Assembly: GCF_041080655.1 (NCBI RefSeq)
Contig: NZ_CP163525.1
Location: forward strand, 124,001 to 188,000
From: Streptomyces sp. CG4
Lineage (GTDB): Bacteria > Actinomycetota > Actinomycetes > Streptomycetales > Streptomycetaceae
Length of the DNA stretch: 64,000 bases
Reading direction: 5' to 3'
Shown here: piece by piece, positions 26,971 to 37,026 of the stretch
Layout: the number at the start of each line of letters is the position of its first letter
How positions within the stretch are numbered: the first letter of the stretch is position 1
Notes under the pieces: generated by a model
Told to the model about the DNA's origin: nothing
Database searches by the model: none
Seen by the model: the letters and a program-made list of their open reading frames with translations, nothing else
Translations under genes and position numbers: made by a program

Positions 26971-28572
26971 ATGAGCGCCGAGACTCCTTCCGCATCCAGC
27001 CAGTTCACCCGCCGGAGGCTGCAATTCCGCGCTTGGCGGGGCACCCGTCCGTTCTGGGCCGGTCTGTACGTCCTGCTCAGCGGTGTTCCGATCATGTACT
27101 TCCCGTACTTCCACCTCCAGGTCGGGCATCTGACGCTGACGATGGCGACTACGGCGGGGGCCGGCTCCCTGATCATCGGCGTGCTGCTCGTCGTTCTAGG
27201 TATCAGCCTGTGGTTCCAGCAGCACGTACGGACCTTCGCGGGCGTCGCCGCGATCCTGCTGGCGCTGGTGTCCCTCCCCGTGTCCAACTTCGGCGGCTTC
27301 GTCATGGGCTTCCTGCTCGCCCTCATCGGCGGAGCGATGGCCGTGGCCTGGGCGCCGGGCGCGCCACCGCAGCCGGGACCGTCGGCCAAGGCCGGACCGG
27401 GCGAGGACGGACCGGGCGAGGACGGTGCCCTCGAAGCTGCACCCATGGACAGGGACGAGTCCCGTGTGAAGGCCAGGCCACGCCATGCGGCCCGCAGGAA
27501 GCCTCTGTTCAACAGGTTCCAGATGTCCGCCGACAAGACGACAGCCCTGGTGGCGATGCCGACGGCGGTCATCATGGGGATGAGCTTCATGCCCTCGCTG
27601 GCCTCCGCCGACAGCAACTCGTCGTCTTCGTCGTCGAAGGGCCTCACGGCCGACGAATACAAGAACTGTGTGGAGGCCCTGAAGCGAGCCGGTGTCTCGG
27701 CCTCGCCGTCCCCATCGGATCGCGCCGCCCGGTCCGCGGACAAGGCCACGCCCGAGCCGTCGGCCACGTCGTCGTCTTCGTCGTCTTCGTCGTCCGGGAG
27801 CGGCTCGACGTCCGCCCCGTCGAGGTCCGCGAGCCACGGCGGCGGCCTGCTGGACACCATCAGCGGTGCGATCAGAAGGATCCTCGGCGGCGGCAGTTCG
27901 AGCTCCGGCTCGTTCTCCGCGACGACGCCGTCCGCCACGACCTCCGGCGTGTCAGGCGAGGCCAAGGACACGACCGAGACCGTCAAAGACACCTCCAAAG
28001 CCGTTACGGACACAGTGTCCAAGTCCGCCCAGGATGCAAGAAAGGCCGTCAAGAGCGCCGCCGACGCAGCGACGTCCTCGCCGAGCCCGTCCGCAGCCAA
28101 CTGCCCCACGGCCACGAGCGCGACAGGCGGCGTTGACAACAAGGTGCCCGTGGCACAGGACCCTTGGTACCTGCAAGCGAGCTCGCTGCTGCTGAAGGGT
28201 GCGGACTACCAGGGCATCGTCGACGTGAAGACGGCCAGCGGGACGACCAAGAAGGCGCTCAAGTTCGTCGTATCCGGTGGTATCGACATCGGCAACCTGC
28301 ACCAGATCGTGAAGGACCACCTGTCCGGCAAGACCTACCACGTACAGGCGGCCGCCGGTTCGACGTCCACGATCCGCAACGGCGCCACGACCCTCTACAC
28401 CGAGAGTATCTCCGGCAACCTGTTCGGCCTGATCCCGGTGACATTCAGCCCGAGCAGCCCACCTCCGCTGAACATCCCGGTGATCTACTTCACCAAGGTG
28501 AAGGTGACCCAGGCGGCTCAGTTCGGCGGCACCCTGCGGGTGCCCGGTCTGCACAGCTACCAGACCTCCTGA
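26971..28572 (+). CDS. DUF6114 membrane protein with long Ser-rich linker and C-terminal surface domain
   Basis: A 533-residue protein. Residues 20-140 carry four hydrophobic segments typical of DUF6114 (FWAGLYVLLSGVPIMYFP onward). A basic linker leads to a further hydrophobic stretch ending in an AlaSerAla-type cleavage site near residue 210 (FMPSLASAD). Then come Ser-rich runs, a Lys/Asp/Thr helix and a globular end of about 140 residues. In Streptomyces a DUF6114 protein is usually a separate gene followed by a secreted partner; here both seem fused. ATG 26971 follows AGGGAG. An ABC transporter gene follows after 88 bp. Confidence 0.7.
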   Translation: MSAETPSASSQFTRRRLQFRAWRGTRPFWAGLYVLLSGVPIMYFPYFHLQVGHLTLTMATTAGAGSLIIGVLLVVLGISLWFQQHVRTFAGVAAILLALVSLPVSNFGGFVMGFLLALIGGAMAVAWAPGAPPQPGPSAKAGPGEDGPGEDGALEAAPMDRDESRVKARPRHAARRKPLFNRFQMSADKTTALVAMPTAVIMGMSFMPSLASADSNSSSSSSKGLTADEYKNCVEALKRAGVSASPSPSDRAARSADKATPEPSATSSSSSSSSSGSGSTSAPSRSASHGGGLLDTISGAIRRILGGGSSSSGSFSATTPSATTSGVSGEAKDTTETVKDTSKAVTDTVSKSAQDARKAVKSAADAATSSPSPSAANCPTATSATGGVDNKVPVAQDPWYLQASSLLLKGADYQGIVDVKTASGTTKKALKFVVSGGIDIGNLHQIVKDHLSGKTYHVQAAAGSTSTIRNGATTLYTESISGNLFGLIPVTFSPSSPPPLNIPVIYFTKVKVTQAAQFGGTLRVPGLHSYQTS

Positions 28573-28660
28573 TGCTGTTGTCAAGCCGCTGTTGTGCCCG
28601 AGAGGTCATAGGCAGTGGCGTCACCGCCCCATCATGAACCGCGCCACGAAAGGTCCTCGC

Positions 28661-30520
28661 ATGTTCTCGGGGAACGGTCGTCATCGCCGCTCAAGCCACG
28701 CTCCCGCGCTCCTCGTCGAGGCCGGAGTGAACGGCTCGGCCATCGCCGTCCCGCTACCCGAGGCTACCGATGCCAAAGCGGCCGACGGCACCATGTGGGA
28801 CTGGAGCCTGGAACAGCCGTCGTTGACCGTCCGTCAGCTCACCGTCCGGGTCAAGCACGGCAAGGGCAACCGAACCCTGCTGAACAAGGTGAGCTTCACG
28901 GTGCCTTCGAAAGCCCTGGTCGCGGTGGTCGGTCCGTCTGGCTCCGGAAAATCAACCCTACTGCGCGCCCTGACGGGCCTCCAGCGGGACGTCCAAGGCG
29001 AAGTGCTCTACGAAAACCGGAATCTACATGAGCGATTCGCCGAACTGCGTCAGCATATCGGCCTCGTTCCTCAACATGACGTTCTCCACCCGCAGCTCAC
29101 GGTGCGGTCCGCGCTCCGTCATGCCGCCAGACTGCGTTTCCCCCGTGACACAGGGCCGACGGAGCGCGACCGTCGGGTTGAAGAGGTACTGGCTGAGCTG
29201 GGACTCGGCCTTCACACCGACCAACGTATCTCCGCACTCTCCGGAGGGCAGCGCAAGCGCGTCTCGGTCGCTCTGGAACTCTTGACCAAGCCCTCGCTCA
29301 TGTTCCTGGACGAACCGACCTCCGGCCTGGATCCGGGCATGGACCGCGATGTCATGCACTTGCTGAGGGGGCTCGCAGACGACGGCCGGATCGTGCTGGT
29401 GGTCACACACTCAGTCGGGGAATTGGAGCTGTGCGACCAGGTATTGGTCTTGGGACCTGGGGGGTCCCTGGCCTACTTTGGCCCCCCGGCCGAGGCACTC
29501 GAATATTTCGGGCAGACTACGTGGGCCGACGTCTTCTCTGCCTTCGAGAAGCACCGCGACCGCGACTGGTCCCGCAGGTGGCGTGGGCATCAGCAGCAGG
29601 CGGTTTCTGCAGACGCCTCGAAGCAGGAGCCACCCATGCTCCCTGAGGCCGTCCCTATGCCAAAACCGCCTCGTTGGATGGCCCAGCTGTCCGGGCTGGT
29701 CCGTCGCCAACTGGCGGTGATGGCCTCTGACCGAAGGTTCGTCGGCCTGCTGGCATTCCTGCCCATTGTCCTGGGCTTGGCTTGCGCCGTCATACCTGCA
29801 GACTTCGGCCTTCGCAGGGCACCTGGTGGCATGCCGAACCTCGACGCCGGCACGATCCTTGGATCCGTCGCCATCAGCACCTGCTTCATGGGGGCTGCAA
29901 ACTCCGTCCGTGAACTGGTCAAGGAACGGCTGATCTACGAGCGGGAACGGGCCGCAGGTCTCTCCAGATCGGCCTACCTCATATCGAAAATCACTGTTTT
30001 GGGGCTGGTCTCCAGCCTCCAAGGAATCATTCTCTGCCTGCTCGGCCTCTTACCACGCCCACTACCGAACGATGGGATAGTGGTGAAGGGAACCCCCGTC
30101 CTCGAGATGACCTTCGTCATCACAGCGCTCGGATTCACCTCGATGATGTGCGGTCTAGTCATCTCGTCGCTGGCGAGGACCGCCGAAAGCACCATGCCAT
30201 TGTTGGTTTTGTTCTCTGTCTTCCAGTACCTGTTCTCAGGCATCACCTTCCGCCTCTTCAACAATCCTGGCGTCGAACAAGTGGCCTGGCTGGCGCCGTC
30301 GCGCTGGGCTATCGCATCGGAAGGTGTGACCCTTGATCTCGGACAACTCCTCGGACCGATGGACAAGTCGGCCCCTTCGGCTACCGACCCCCTATGGCAT
30401 CACACGCTCAGCCATTGGCTGACCGACACAGGCATACTGTTCGGTATAGCAGCGGGCTGCTACGCGCTCACGATCCGGCTCCTGCGCCAGTACGAACCGC
30501 CAGCGCTAAGAAGACGCTGA
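28661..30520 (+). CDS. ABCG-like half transporter (ATPase fused to permease)
   Basis: A 619-residue fusion. The ATPase has Walker A VGPSGSGKST, a Q loop, the signature LSGGQRKR, Walker B LMFLDEPTSGLDP and the switch His in VVTHS. It is followed by an ABC-2 type membrane domain of about six segments starting near residue 370. Eukaryotic ABCG proteins have this order. ATG 28661 has GAAAGG in front; starts at 28634 and 28592 are possible. Codon 464 is TTA. It may export or place the neighbouring DUF6114 surface protein or its lipid partner (inference from position). Confidence 0.85.
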   Translation: MFSGNGRHRRSSHAPALLVEAGVNGSAIAVPLPEATDAKAADGTMWDWSLEQPSLTVRQLTVRVKHGKGNRTLLNKVSFTVPSKALVAVVGPSGSGKSTLLRALTGLQRDVQGEVLYENRNLHERFAELRQHIGLVPQHDVLHPQLTVRSALRHAARLRFPRDTGPTERDRRVEEVLAELGLGLHTDQRISALSGGQRKRVSVALELLTKPSLMFLDEPTSGLDPGMDRDVMHLLRGLADDGRIVLVVTHSVGELELCDQVLVLGPGGSLAYFGPPAEALEYFGQTTWADVFSAFEKHRDRDWSRRWRGHQQQAVSADASKQEPPMLPEAVPMPKPPRWMAQLSGLVRRQLAVMASDRRFVGLLAFLPIVLGLACAVIPADFGLRRAPGGMPNLDAGTILGSVAISTCFMGAANSVRELVKERLIYERERAAGLSRSAYLISKITVLGLVSSLQGIILCLLGLLPRPLPNDGIVVKGTPVLEMTFVITALGFTSMMCGLVISSLARTAESTMPLLVLFSVFQYLFSGITFRLFNNPGVEQVAWLAPSRWAIASEGVTLDLGQLLGPMDKSAPSATDPLWHHTLSHWLTDTGILFGIAAGCYALTIRLLRQYEPPALRRR

Positions 30521-30640
30521 GAGAACATCTGATTCTGGGTTGGTCGGGCTCACTCGGATGCTCCCGCCGCCTCGCCCGCGACTTGCGAAACCACACCCCG
30601 ATCACAGGAGTCCCAGATCTACCTTCGATCTTGCGCAGTG

Positions 30641-30660
30641 CTCCGCCCTTCAGGGCGGGG
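30641..30660. repeat. GC hairpin resembling an IS200/IS605 right end
   Basis: CTCCGCCC TTCA GGGCGGGG forms an 8-bp stem with a 4-base loop. Hairpins of this exact type close TnpB-bearing elements in Streptomyces. No tnpB is adjacent. It could equally act as terminator for the transporter gene 120 bp upstream. Confidence 0.45.
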
Positions 30661-30795
30661 GTGAACGCATCTGACGGCAGCCACACAACCGAGACGCTCA
30701 AGCGACTGAGGACCACTGAGGAATTCCTTGAGGCAGTGGGAGCAGCCTTCAAGGAGCAAGCCGAACTGCACACATAGAGGGCGCTGGGGCCGGGA

Positions 30796-31071
30796 ATGTC
30801 CCGGTCATCGGGGTGGAGGGCATGCTTGACGCTGCTGCCGTTGTATGTCGGCTGCTGCAGAGGCGGACCGATGTCGACGAGGGCGGTGGGGCTCGGTGTG
30901 CAACGACGGCCGTTGACTCCCCAGAACGGCCTGTGGGAGACAGTGCCGGGACTGCACCGGGAACTGGTGCTGCGGTTGCTGTCCGAGATGGTGGCACAGA
31001 TGGTGACCGCAGCGGGCAGGGGCGGGGGTGAAGGCGATGATGGCATCGTCGGCTCCATGGAACCGGGTTGA
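30796..31071 (+). pseudogene. Small transposon protein remnant ahead of a recombinase stub
   Basis: The end LHRELVLRLLSEMVAQMV matches small proteins that sit directly before serine recombinases in transposons. The upstream part of the frame looks random. It overlaps the recombinase stub by about 30 bp. Confidence 0.35.
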
Positions 31072-31165
31072 CGGCAAGATCCAGCCGCGGCATCTCGACC
31101 GTCACGCGGTGGTGTACGTGCGCCAGTCGACTCCCCAGCAGGGCCTGCAGGTACCGAGCAGATAG
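31040..31165 (+). pseudogene. Serine recombinase, N-terminal stub
   Basis: The 41-residue frame contains PRHLDRHAVVYVRQSTPQQ, the start of the catalytic domain with the nucleophilic Ser. It stops at TAG 31163-31165 after VPSR. The rest of the recombinase is lost. Confidence 0.6.
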
Positions 31166-31596
31166 CACCCGTCAGGGGCTTCATGCGCGACCGCGGGCGG
31201 GCCCCTGATGGGCCCGGGACAGTCAGGTGCCGGCAGGGGGCCGTTGGGCCCGTGCGGGACCCACGACCAGCCAAACTGGCCAACCCGCGGTCACCGTGCT
31301 CGGCACTATGACGCCCAGAGGCGGCAACTACAGCCGAACAGGCCAGCCCCCGCCGACACTCAGTCGGCTCTACCTTCTTGATCGGGTTGATCGAGCCATT
31401 CGTAGGGTTGGGTCGCCCAGGGGTGCTGGGTGTGGCTATCAGTTGGCTGCCGCCTCGTGGCTTGCATCGCTTCGCCGCCCGGCACCCCACGACGACTCGG
31501 CCGCCGATTAGGAAGTGCGAACAAGTCGCTGTGTAGAGCAATGCCGGCGAGGTCGTCCGTGGCACATACAGAATGAACACGCACGTCAGGAGCGCG
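31166..31596 (+). other. Non-coding stretch upstream of the IS110 transposase
   Basis: About 430 bp with several GC-rich potential stems (around 31195-31260 and 31425-31500) and no convincing gene. IS110 elements encode a structured guide (bridge) RNA in the non-coding end before the transposase. If the true left end is upstream of 31506 that RNA would lie here; if the end is at 31506, only 80 bases remain for it. Confidence 0.35.
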
Positions 31597-32809
31597 ATGA
31601 GCCGGATATGGGCGGGGATCGACAGCGGCAAGGGCCACCATCACGCCCTCGCCCTGGACGCAGACGGCAAGACGCTGCTGTCGCGGCGGGTGGCCAACGA
31701 CGAGCCCGAGCTGTTGAAGCTGATCGGCGACGCCCTCGACTTGGCCGACGGCCGCCAGGTCACCTGGGCCATCGACATGACCGGCGGGGAACCCGCACTG
31801 TTGTTGGCCCTGCTGGTCAACCACGGCCAGGAGGTCCTCTACATGCCTGGCCGCCTGGTCAACCGGGCCTCCGACGGCTACCGCGGCGAGGGCAAGACCG
31901 ACGCCCGCGACGCCTACGTCATCGCCGACCAGGCCAGGATGCGTCGCGACCTGCGGCCCATCCAACCCGGCGACGAAGCCGCCATCGAGTTGAAGCTGCT
32001 GACCGGACGCCGGGCCGACCTCGTCGAGGACCGCACCCGCGTCGTCAACCGCCTGCGCGGCACCCTGCTGAGCATGTTCCCGGCCCTGGAAAAGGCCCTG
32101 GACGTGACCAACACCGGTCCGCTCAGGCTGCTGACGGGATACCAGACACCGGACGCGATCCGCCGGGCCGGGGTCGCGCGGCTGACGAAGTGGCTGACCA
32201 ACCGCAAGGTCCGATGCGCCAGAGCCCTGGCCGAAACCGCAGTCGAGGCCGCCGAGCGGCAGCACACCGCCGTCCCCGGGGAGAAGACCATCGCGAAGCT
32301 GGTCCACACCCTGGCCGAGGAGGTGATGGCCCTCAACGAGCAGATCTCCGGGATGGACAGGCTCATCGAGGGCCGGTTTCGCGAACACGAGCTCGCCGAC
32401 ATCGTCCTGAGCGTCCCGGGCATCGGCACCGTTCTCGGTGCCGAGTTCATCGCCGCTGTCGGCGGCAGCCTGGACGATTTCGATTCCCCAGATGCCTTGG
32501 CGGCCTTCGCCGGCGTCGCTCCAGCTCCTCGTGACTCCGGCAAGGTCAGCGGCAACCTCCACCGGCCAATCGCCTACCACCGAAGACTCCAGCGCGTCTT
32601 CTACACCTCCGCACTGGTCAGTGTCCGCTACGACCCGAACTCACGGAAGTTTTATGACCGCAAACGCGCCGAGGGCAAGAAGCACGTCCAGGCCGTGCTC
32701 GCCCTCGCCCGCCGACGCGTCAACGTCATCTGGGCTCTGATCCGTGACCGGCGGTGCTACGAAGTGACACCGCCGGTGACTACGGCAGCTTGACAACAGG
32801 ATTAGGAAG
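31506..32809 (+). mobile_element. IS110-family element
   Basis: The transposase gene is bracketed by two copies of GATTAGGAAG (31506-31515 and 32800-32809), the second starting 7 bp after the stop codon. IS110 elements normally leave no duplication, so these may be flanking target sequence shared with the element end. Left limit uncertain. Confidence 0.55.
31597..32793 (+). CDS. IS110-family transposase
   Basis: A 398-residue protein. The N-terminal RuvC-like DEDD domain starts WAGIDSGKGHHHALAL and continues with WAIDMTGGEPALLLALL and KTDARDAYVIAD. The C-terminal Transposase_20 domain has LSVPGIGTVLGAEFIAAVG and FAGVAPAPRDSGK with the conserved Ser region. ATG 31597 was chosen for its CAGGAG at five bases; an ATG at 31573 is in frame. 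The gene looks intact and the element could be active. Confidence 0.85.
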   Translation: MSRIWAGIDSGKGHHHALALDADGKTLLSRRVANDEPELLKLIGDALDLADGRQVTWAIDMTGGEPALLLALLVNHGQEVLYMPGRLVNRASDGYRGEGKTDARDAYVIADQARMRRDLRPIQPGDEAAIELKLLTGRRADLVEDRTRVVNRLRGTLLSMFPALEKALDVTNTGPLRLLTGYQTPDAIRRAGVARLTKWLTNRKVRCARALAETAVEAAERQHTAVPGEKTIAKLVHTLAEEVMALNEQISGMDRLIEGRFREHELADIVLSVPGIGTVLGAEFIAAVGGSLDDFDSPDALAAFAGVAPAPRDSGKVSGNLHRPIAYHRRLQRVFYTSALVSVRYDPNSRKFYDRKRAEGKKHVQAVLALARRRVNVIWALIRDRRCYEVTPPVTTAA

Positions 32810-32862
32810 CGAAGACGGTTCTCCAAAAGCCGGGGGGATCAAGCCGCGGTGGACGCTGTGGG

Positions 32863-34643
32863 TCAGGCCTCCGCGACGCCTTCGCGCATTTCCCGGTAGG
32901 CGAGCCTGACATCATCCAGCCGCAGCGTGGTGATGTCCTCCAGCGACGGGGCGTCGGTGCCTCCGTAGGCCTCGTGCAGGCGCAGGTCTCGCAACGCCGC
33001 GGCCTTCCGGCACAGCTCACGCACGAAGCGCCCGTTGCCCAGCCGGTCGATCAGCCCACCGGCGACCGCCTCCTGAAAGAAGAGGTCCAGTGCGACGGCA
33101 GCCTCCTCGTCCAGAGAGTCCCCCTGCGCCTCCACGATCCCGCGCCCGATGCGCGCCAGCTCGGAGGCCGAGTAGGAGGGGAAGTCCACGCGCGTGGTAA
33201 ACCGGGAAGCCAGACCGGGGTTTGGTGGCCAGCAGTTCGTTGATCTCGTTCGGATAGCCGGCCAGGACCACCACGAGCCTGTCCCGGTCGTCCTCGGCCC
33301 GTTTCAGCAATACCTGCAGCGCCTCGTTGCCGAAGGCATCACCGCCGGAATAACCACTGTTGCACAGCGCGTACGCCTCGTCGATGAACAGGACGCCGTC
33401 GATGGCGGAGTCGATCATCTTGTTCGTCTTGATGGCGGTCTCCCCCAAGTGTTGGCCTACCAGATCGGGCCGCTGGGCCTCGATGACCTGTCCGTTCTCC
33501 AGAAGGCCGAGTCCAGCGAAGACCTTCCCGAGGATGCGGGCGACGGTGGTCTTGCCAGTACCGGGCGGGCCAGCGAACACGAAGTGCTGGGGGACGCGGC
33601 GGACGGTAGTCCCTGCTCCCTGCGGATCAGAGACATGCGCAACTGGGCCATCAGTGTGCGCAGTTGGCGTTTGACCGGTTCGAGGCCCACCATGCCGTTC
33701 AGCAACTCGACCGCCTCCGCCAGCACCGCCTCCCTCTCCTGACCGCCGGTCCCCTGGCCGCCGGAGCCCGCGGCGTCGCCCGCTGCGGCGGGCTCGGCTG
33801 CCGCGACGGGCGCCGGCACGGGCCGGCCACCCGCTCCCGTGAATCCGCACCTGCCGCCGGGACCGCGGCCCGAGGCGTCAAGGCACCCGCCCGTACGGCG
33901 ACGTCGGCCAAGCCGGGGAAACAGCGGAAGGCGTACTGGAACTGCCGCAGCGCCTCCTCGTCCTGTCCCAGACCTTCCCTCGCCAGCCCTCTGACGTAAG
34001 CGACCTCGGCGTCGAATTTGCTGCCCTTCCTCAACCGCCCGGGCAGCGGTGCCAGCACGTTCAGCGCTTCGTAGTGGACTCCCTGTTCCACCAGAGCCCG
34101 GCCTGCATAAAGCTCGGACTCGTCTCGCAAGAAGGGGTCGGTGATATCCCGGGCGAAGGTAAGCACGAGCGGCCAGTCCCGCTTGAGGAAGGCGTACCTC
34201 GTGCAGACGAACCGCGTCTCATCGCAGTCCAGATACGCCGTCTCCAGGGACTGCCAGGCTTGGTCGATCCGCCCCTCCGACAGGAGCCGGGTCATGCCAG
34301 CCAGCCAGAGGTCACGCTGAGTCTCCAGCCGGAACGAGACGTAGACACCGAGGTCGAAGCGCGACTGCAGTGGGATGCCAAGCTTCGTCCGCAGCGCTCC
34401 AAAGGTCCCGGCGTTGCACACCATACGGTCGATAGCCTCGTCCTGGCGGTACCCCGCGGCATGCAGCCCCAGCCACGCGTCGGCGGCGAACGGATCGCGC
34501 CGCAACGCCTCTTCGAACCGCTGCATGGCGGCGTCGGCTCTCCCCGCCCTCAGAAGGCCCACCGCATCAGCCCAGGCACGTTCGCACTTCTTCGCTACAA
34601 GCCACGACGTGGAAGCCCCCGACACTGCCACTCCCCTCGGCAA
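32863..34643 (-). pseudogene. EccA-like AAA+ ATPase with three frameshifts
   Basis: Read in pieces: 34643 to about 33880 is a TPR-like helical N-terminus (RAGRADAAMQRFEEALRRDP), as in EccA of type VII secretion. A Pro/Ala linker and LNGMVGLEPVKRQLRTLMA follow in a second frame. A third frame holds Walker A GPPGTGKTTVARILGK, Walker B GVLFIDEAYAL and the sensor LVVVLAGYPNE. The last frame, from about 33215, gives the lid domain (FPSYSASELARIGRG) to 32863. Shifts lie near 33850, 33615 and 33220. No other type VII genes are nearby. Confidence 0.75.
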
Positions 34644-34652
34644 CGGTTTTCC

Positions 34653-35540
34653 GACCGGAGATCAAGTCTCCCATGCGCGCACCCCGCGCCGGCCGCCTCC
34701 GGCCAGGCCTGCGTTACGTCAGATACCCAGCCGGGCTTGCGCAGGGCGGGTGCGTCGGTGAAGTGGACGCTGGCACGGCGGGACCGGCCGCTGCCGTGCA
34801 GGTCGCGGGCGGAGACCGCGCGGGCGCTGGCGTGCTCGGCGGCGTCGAAGTAGGACGCCCACTCCGGTACGTCGCCCAGGCCGCCCGTGACCCGGGCCTT
34901 GAGTGAGGGCGGGACACCGTCCCTGATGCGGTCAGCGCCCTCGGCGAGCTGGGCGACGATCGCCTTTCTGTAGAGCCCACCGCCCTTGGCGGCGTCGGAC
35001 TTCGCGTAGAACGCCGTGACGTCTTCCAGCGCGGCCGTGGTGCCGGCGTCGAAGCCCTTGGTGTCACGGCCCAGCCGACGGGCGGTATCGCCCAGCGTCC
35101 GCTCGGCGGCCAGGATCAAAGGGGCACCGCGGGCGAGCTTGAGGGCGTCGCGGTGGTCGAGGAAGAGGTCCATCTGGGTCCGTCCAGCCAGAGTCTGGGC
35201 GGCTGCCTCGGTCAGCAGCGGGAGCCGGACGCTATCCAGCGTGGGCCGACAGCCGTCAGGCCGAGATCACCGGGGCGAGCCGCTGGCCGACCGCGTCGGA
35301 GAGCACCGTGGCGAGCAGGGCCGGGACGGGACCGGCGGGCGTGGGCGTTCGCCGTCGATCCAGCGCCGTACGCGGGTGGCGTCGGGGCGACCTGCCGGTG
35401 ACCTCGGCGAATCGCTTCGGCGGCGATGCGACGGGCGACCTCCAGTATCACCAGAGCGTCCAGCGGTTCGCCGTTCTCGCGTCCCAGAAGACCGCCCCGG
35501 CCCTGCGTTGCCCCACATCAGGAGCGGTCTCATCACCGTG
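34653..35540 (-). pseudogene. HTH/TPR-like regulator, fragments
   Basis: At 35540-35270, in mixed frames, VRRWIDGERPRPPVP reads like the end of an N-terminal HTH found in a Streptomyces regulator family. At 35230-34700 helical sequence follows (LILAAERTLGDTARRL, RKAIVAQLAEGADRI) like the TPR-like part of such regulators. Several frameshifts and a missing end. Tentative. Confidence 0.35.
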
Positions 35541-35578
35541 GCGGGTGCAGGGTTCGAATTCGCGCCCCGCAGCGGCCT

Positions 35579-36355
35579 TCAGCGGGGGCAGCGCCGCTGC
35601 GGTGGGGTCAGCGAGGGACGGGCGTTGAGAGCCGCCACGTCGTTGCCGGTCCGGCTGCAGTACGCCGAGGCGATATCACCGTAGATCTGGCGGAAGTCGT
35701 CGCCGCAGGGGTCGGAGCGGGTCAGGACGGACTGCCAGTCCTCGCATTCCGCGCAATCCATCTCGCGGGCCGCGAGGACTGCACCCCGGGCGGCGTCACC
35801 TCGTGCCGTCTCGTATCGGCGCAGGGCCTCGCCCAGGTCGCCGGTGGCCAACTCGCAGGCCAGCACGCGGCCGCCGACCACCGTCTGCGAAGCGCCGTTC
35901 GCTCCGACCGTGTACATCGGATGGGCCGCGTCCCCCAGCAGTGTCACCCGGGAGTCCCCCCACCGGTCGAGCGGATCACGGTCCGCCATGGGGTGCTCCG
36001 GGATCTGCGGACTTCGGGCGACCAGCCGGGCGAGTTCCAGCCCGCGGACCCGCCAGCCCTGGATGTGCGGGAGGGGGTCGGACAGTCGGCCGGGACGCTT
36101 CCAACCGGCCCCGTCAGCGAGCGGCCCCGGTGCACCGAGAACTGAGGCCAGCGGTAGCCGCGCGGCCCATTCGCATGGTTCCTGGTAGAGCTGCCTCCCT
36201 CGCTGGTCCACGTAGACCAGTTCAGCGGTGGGGACACCGACCTCGTCCAGCTCCTCGCCCAGGCTCAGCTCGATCACTTCCCGCACCGCGTGGGGCTGGA
36301 GGTTGATGCCCAGGCCCAGGGGGCGTATCTGGGCGAGACAGTGAACTCCGACCAT
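35579..36355 (-). pseudogene. FAD-dependent monooxygenase, both ends and middle damaged
   Basis: The frame keeps the start of the substrate domain (GLGINLQPHAVREVIEL) and the FAD motif GDSRVTLLGDAAHPMYTVGANG. The N-terminal GxGxxG dinucleotide motif is absent, and the region between residues of about 75 and 110 is much shorter than in relatives, so some 150 residues were deleted. It ends in unrelated sequence near 35580. Confidence 0.65.
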
Positions 36356-36513
36356 TGCAGCACCACTTGGCTGCGGTTGCCCGCGTCACCGACGGGTGCC
36401 TGATACAGCGGATTGGTCTGACCGCCTGCTCGTCTGGCGGGGAGGCTCTGTCCCAACTCCCCCATGCACGCTGACATTGGCCTCGTTCGCTGCGCTGACG
36501 GTCCCTCAGGGGG

Positions 36514-37026
36514 CTAGTCCCGGATCCCCAGGTCCTCCCGCATCAATGTCCGCATCGCGACCAGCCGGGGCTCGGCCTGCTTGACCTCGACGAGCAGGCG
36601 CTCGACGCTCTCCCCGTCACGCGCGAGGCCGCGGTCGATGCGCTTGGCCGCTGCGTCTATCCCCGCGAGGACCTTGTTGAGTTCCCGCGACGCCTCCATG
36701 ATCCGCAGCGGGACGATCATCTGGGCTGCCGCGTAGCGGTCGCGATACTCCCTGCGGGAATCCTCGAGACGGGTGCGGTCCTCCTCGATGTAGACGCCGT
36801 CGCGAATGCGGTGCAGGGCGTCCTTGAGGAGCGTGTGGAACTGCTCGGAGGCTCGGTTCATGGCCGTGTACGCCTCTCGGCGTTCCTCGAACGACCGTCT
36901 ACGGTCGGCGAGTTCGGCCTCGGTGGCGCGTTCCCGGGCGTTGAAGCGTTGCGGGAGCACCGCGCCGAGTAGAGCGCCGCCGAGTCCCGCCGCCGCGGTG
37001 ATCGCGGTCGCTATCGCGTCTGACAT
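36514..37026 (-). CDS. Hypothetical coiled-coil membrane-anchored protein
   Basis: A 170-residue protein. Residues 5-25 form a hydrophobic anchor (AITAAAGLGGALLGAVL), then a long charged helix with Arg/Glu heptads (RATEAELADRRRSFEERRE) and a second helical half. The composition is typical of small Streptomyces proteins of unknown role. Codon bias is normal and the frame is clean. Nothing in the neighbourhood suggests a task. Confidence 0.65.
   Translation of the reverse strand: MSDAIATAITAAAGLGGALLGAVLPQRFNARERATEAELADRRRSFEERREAYTAMNRASEQFHTLLKDALHRIRDGVYIEEDRTRLEDSRREYRDRYAAAQMIVPLRIMEASRELNKVLAGIDAAAKRIDRGLARDGESVERLLVEVKQAEPRLVAMRTLMREDLGIRD

Noticed and set aside
27617..27800. TCGTCGTCTTCG-type repeats
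   Set aside because: They encode the Ser-rich linker of the DUF6114 protein and are explained by coding; no regulatory or CRISPR role.
31360..32580. 406-residue open frame antisense to the IS110 transposase
   Set aside because: Shadow of the transposase; no motifs and no ribosome site.
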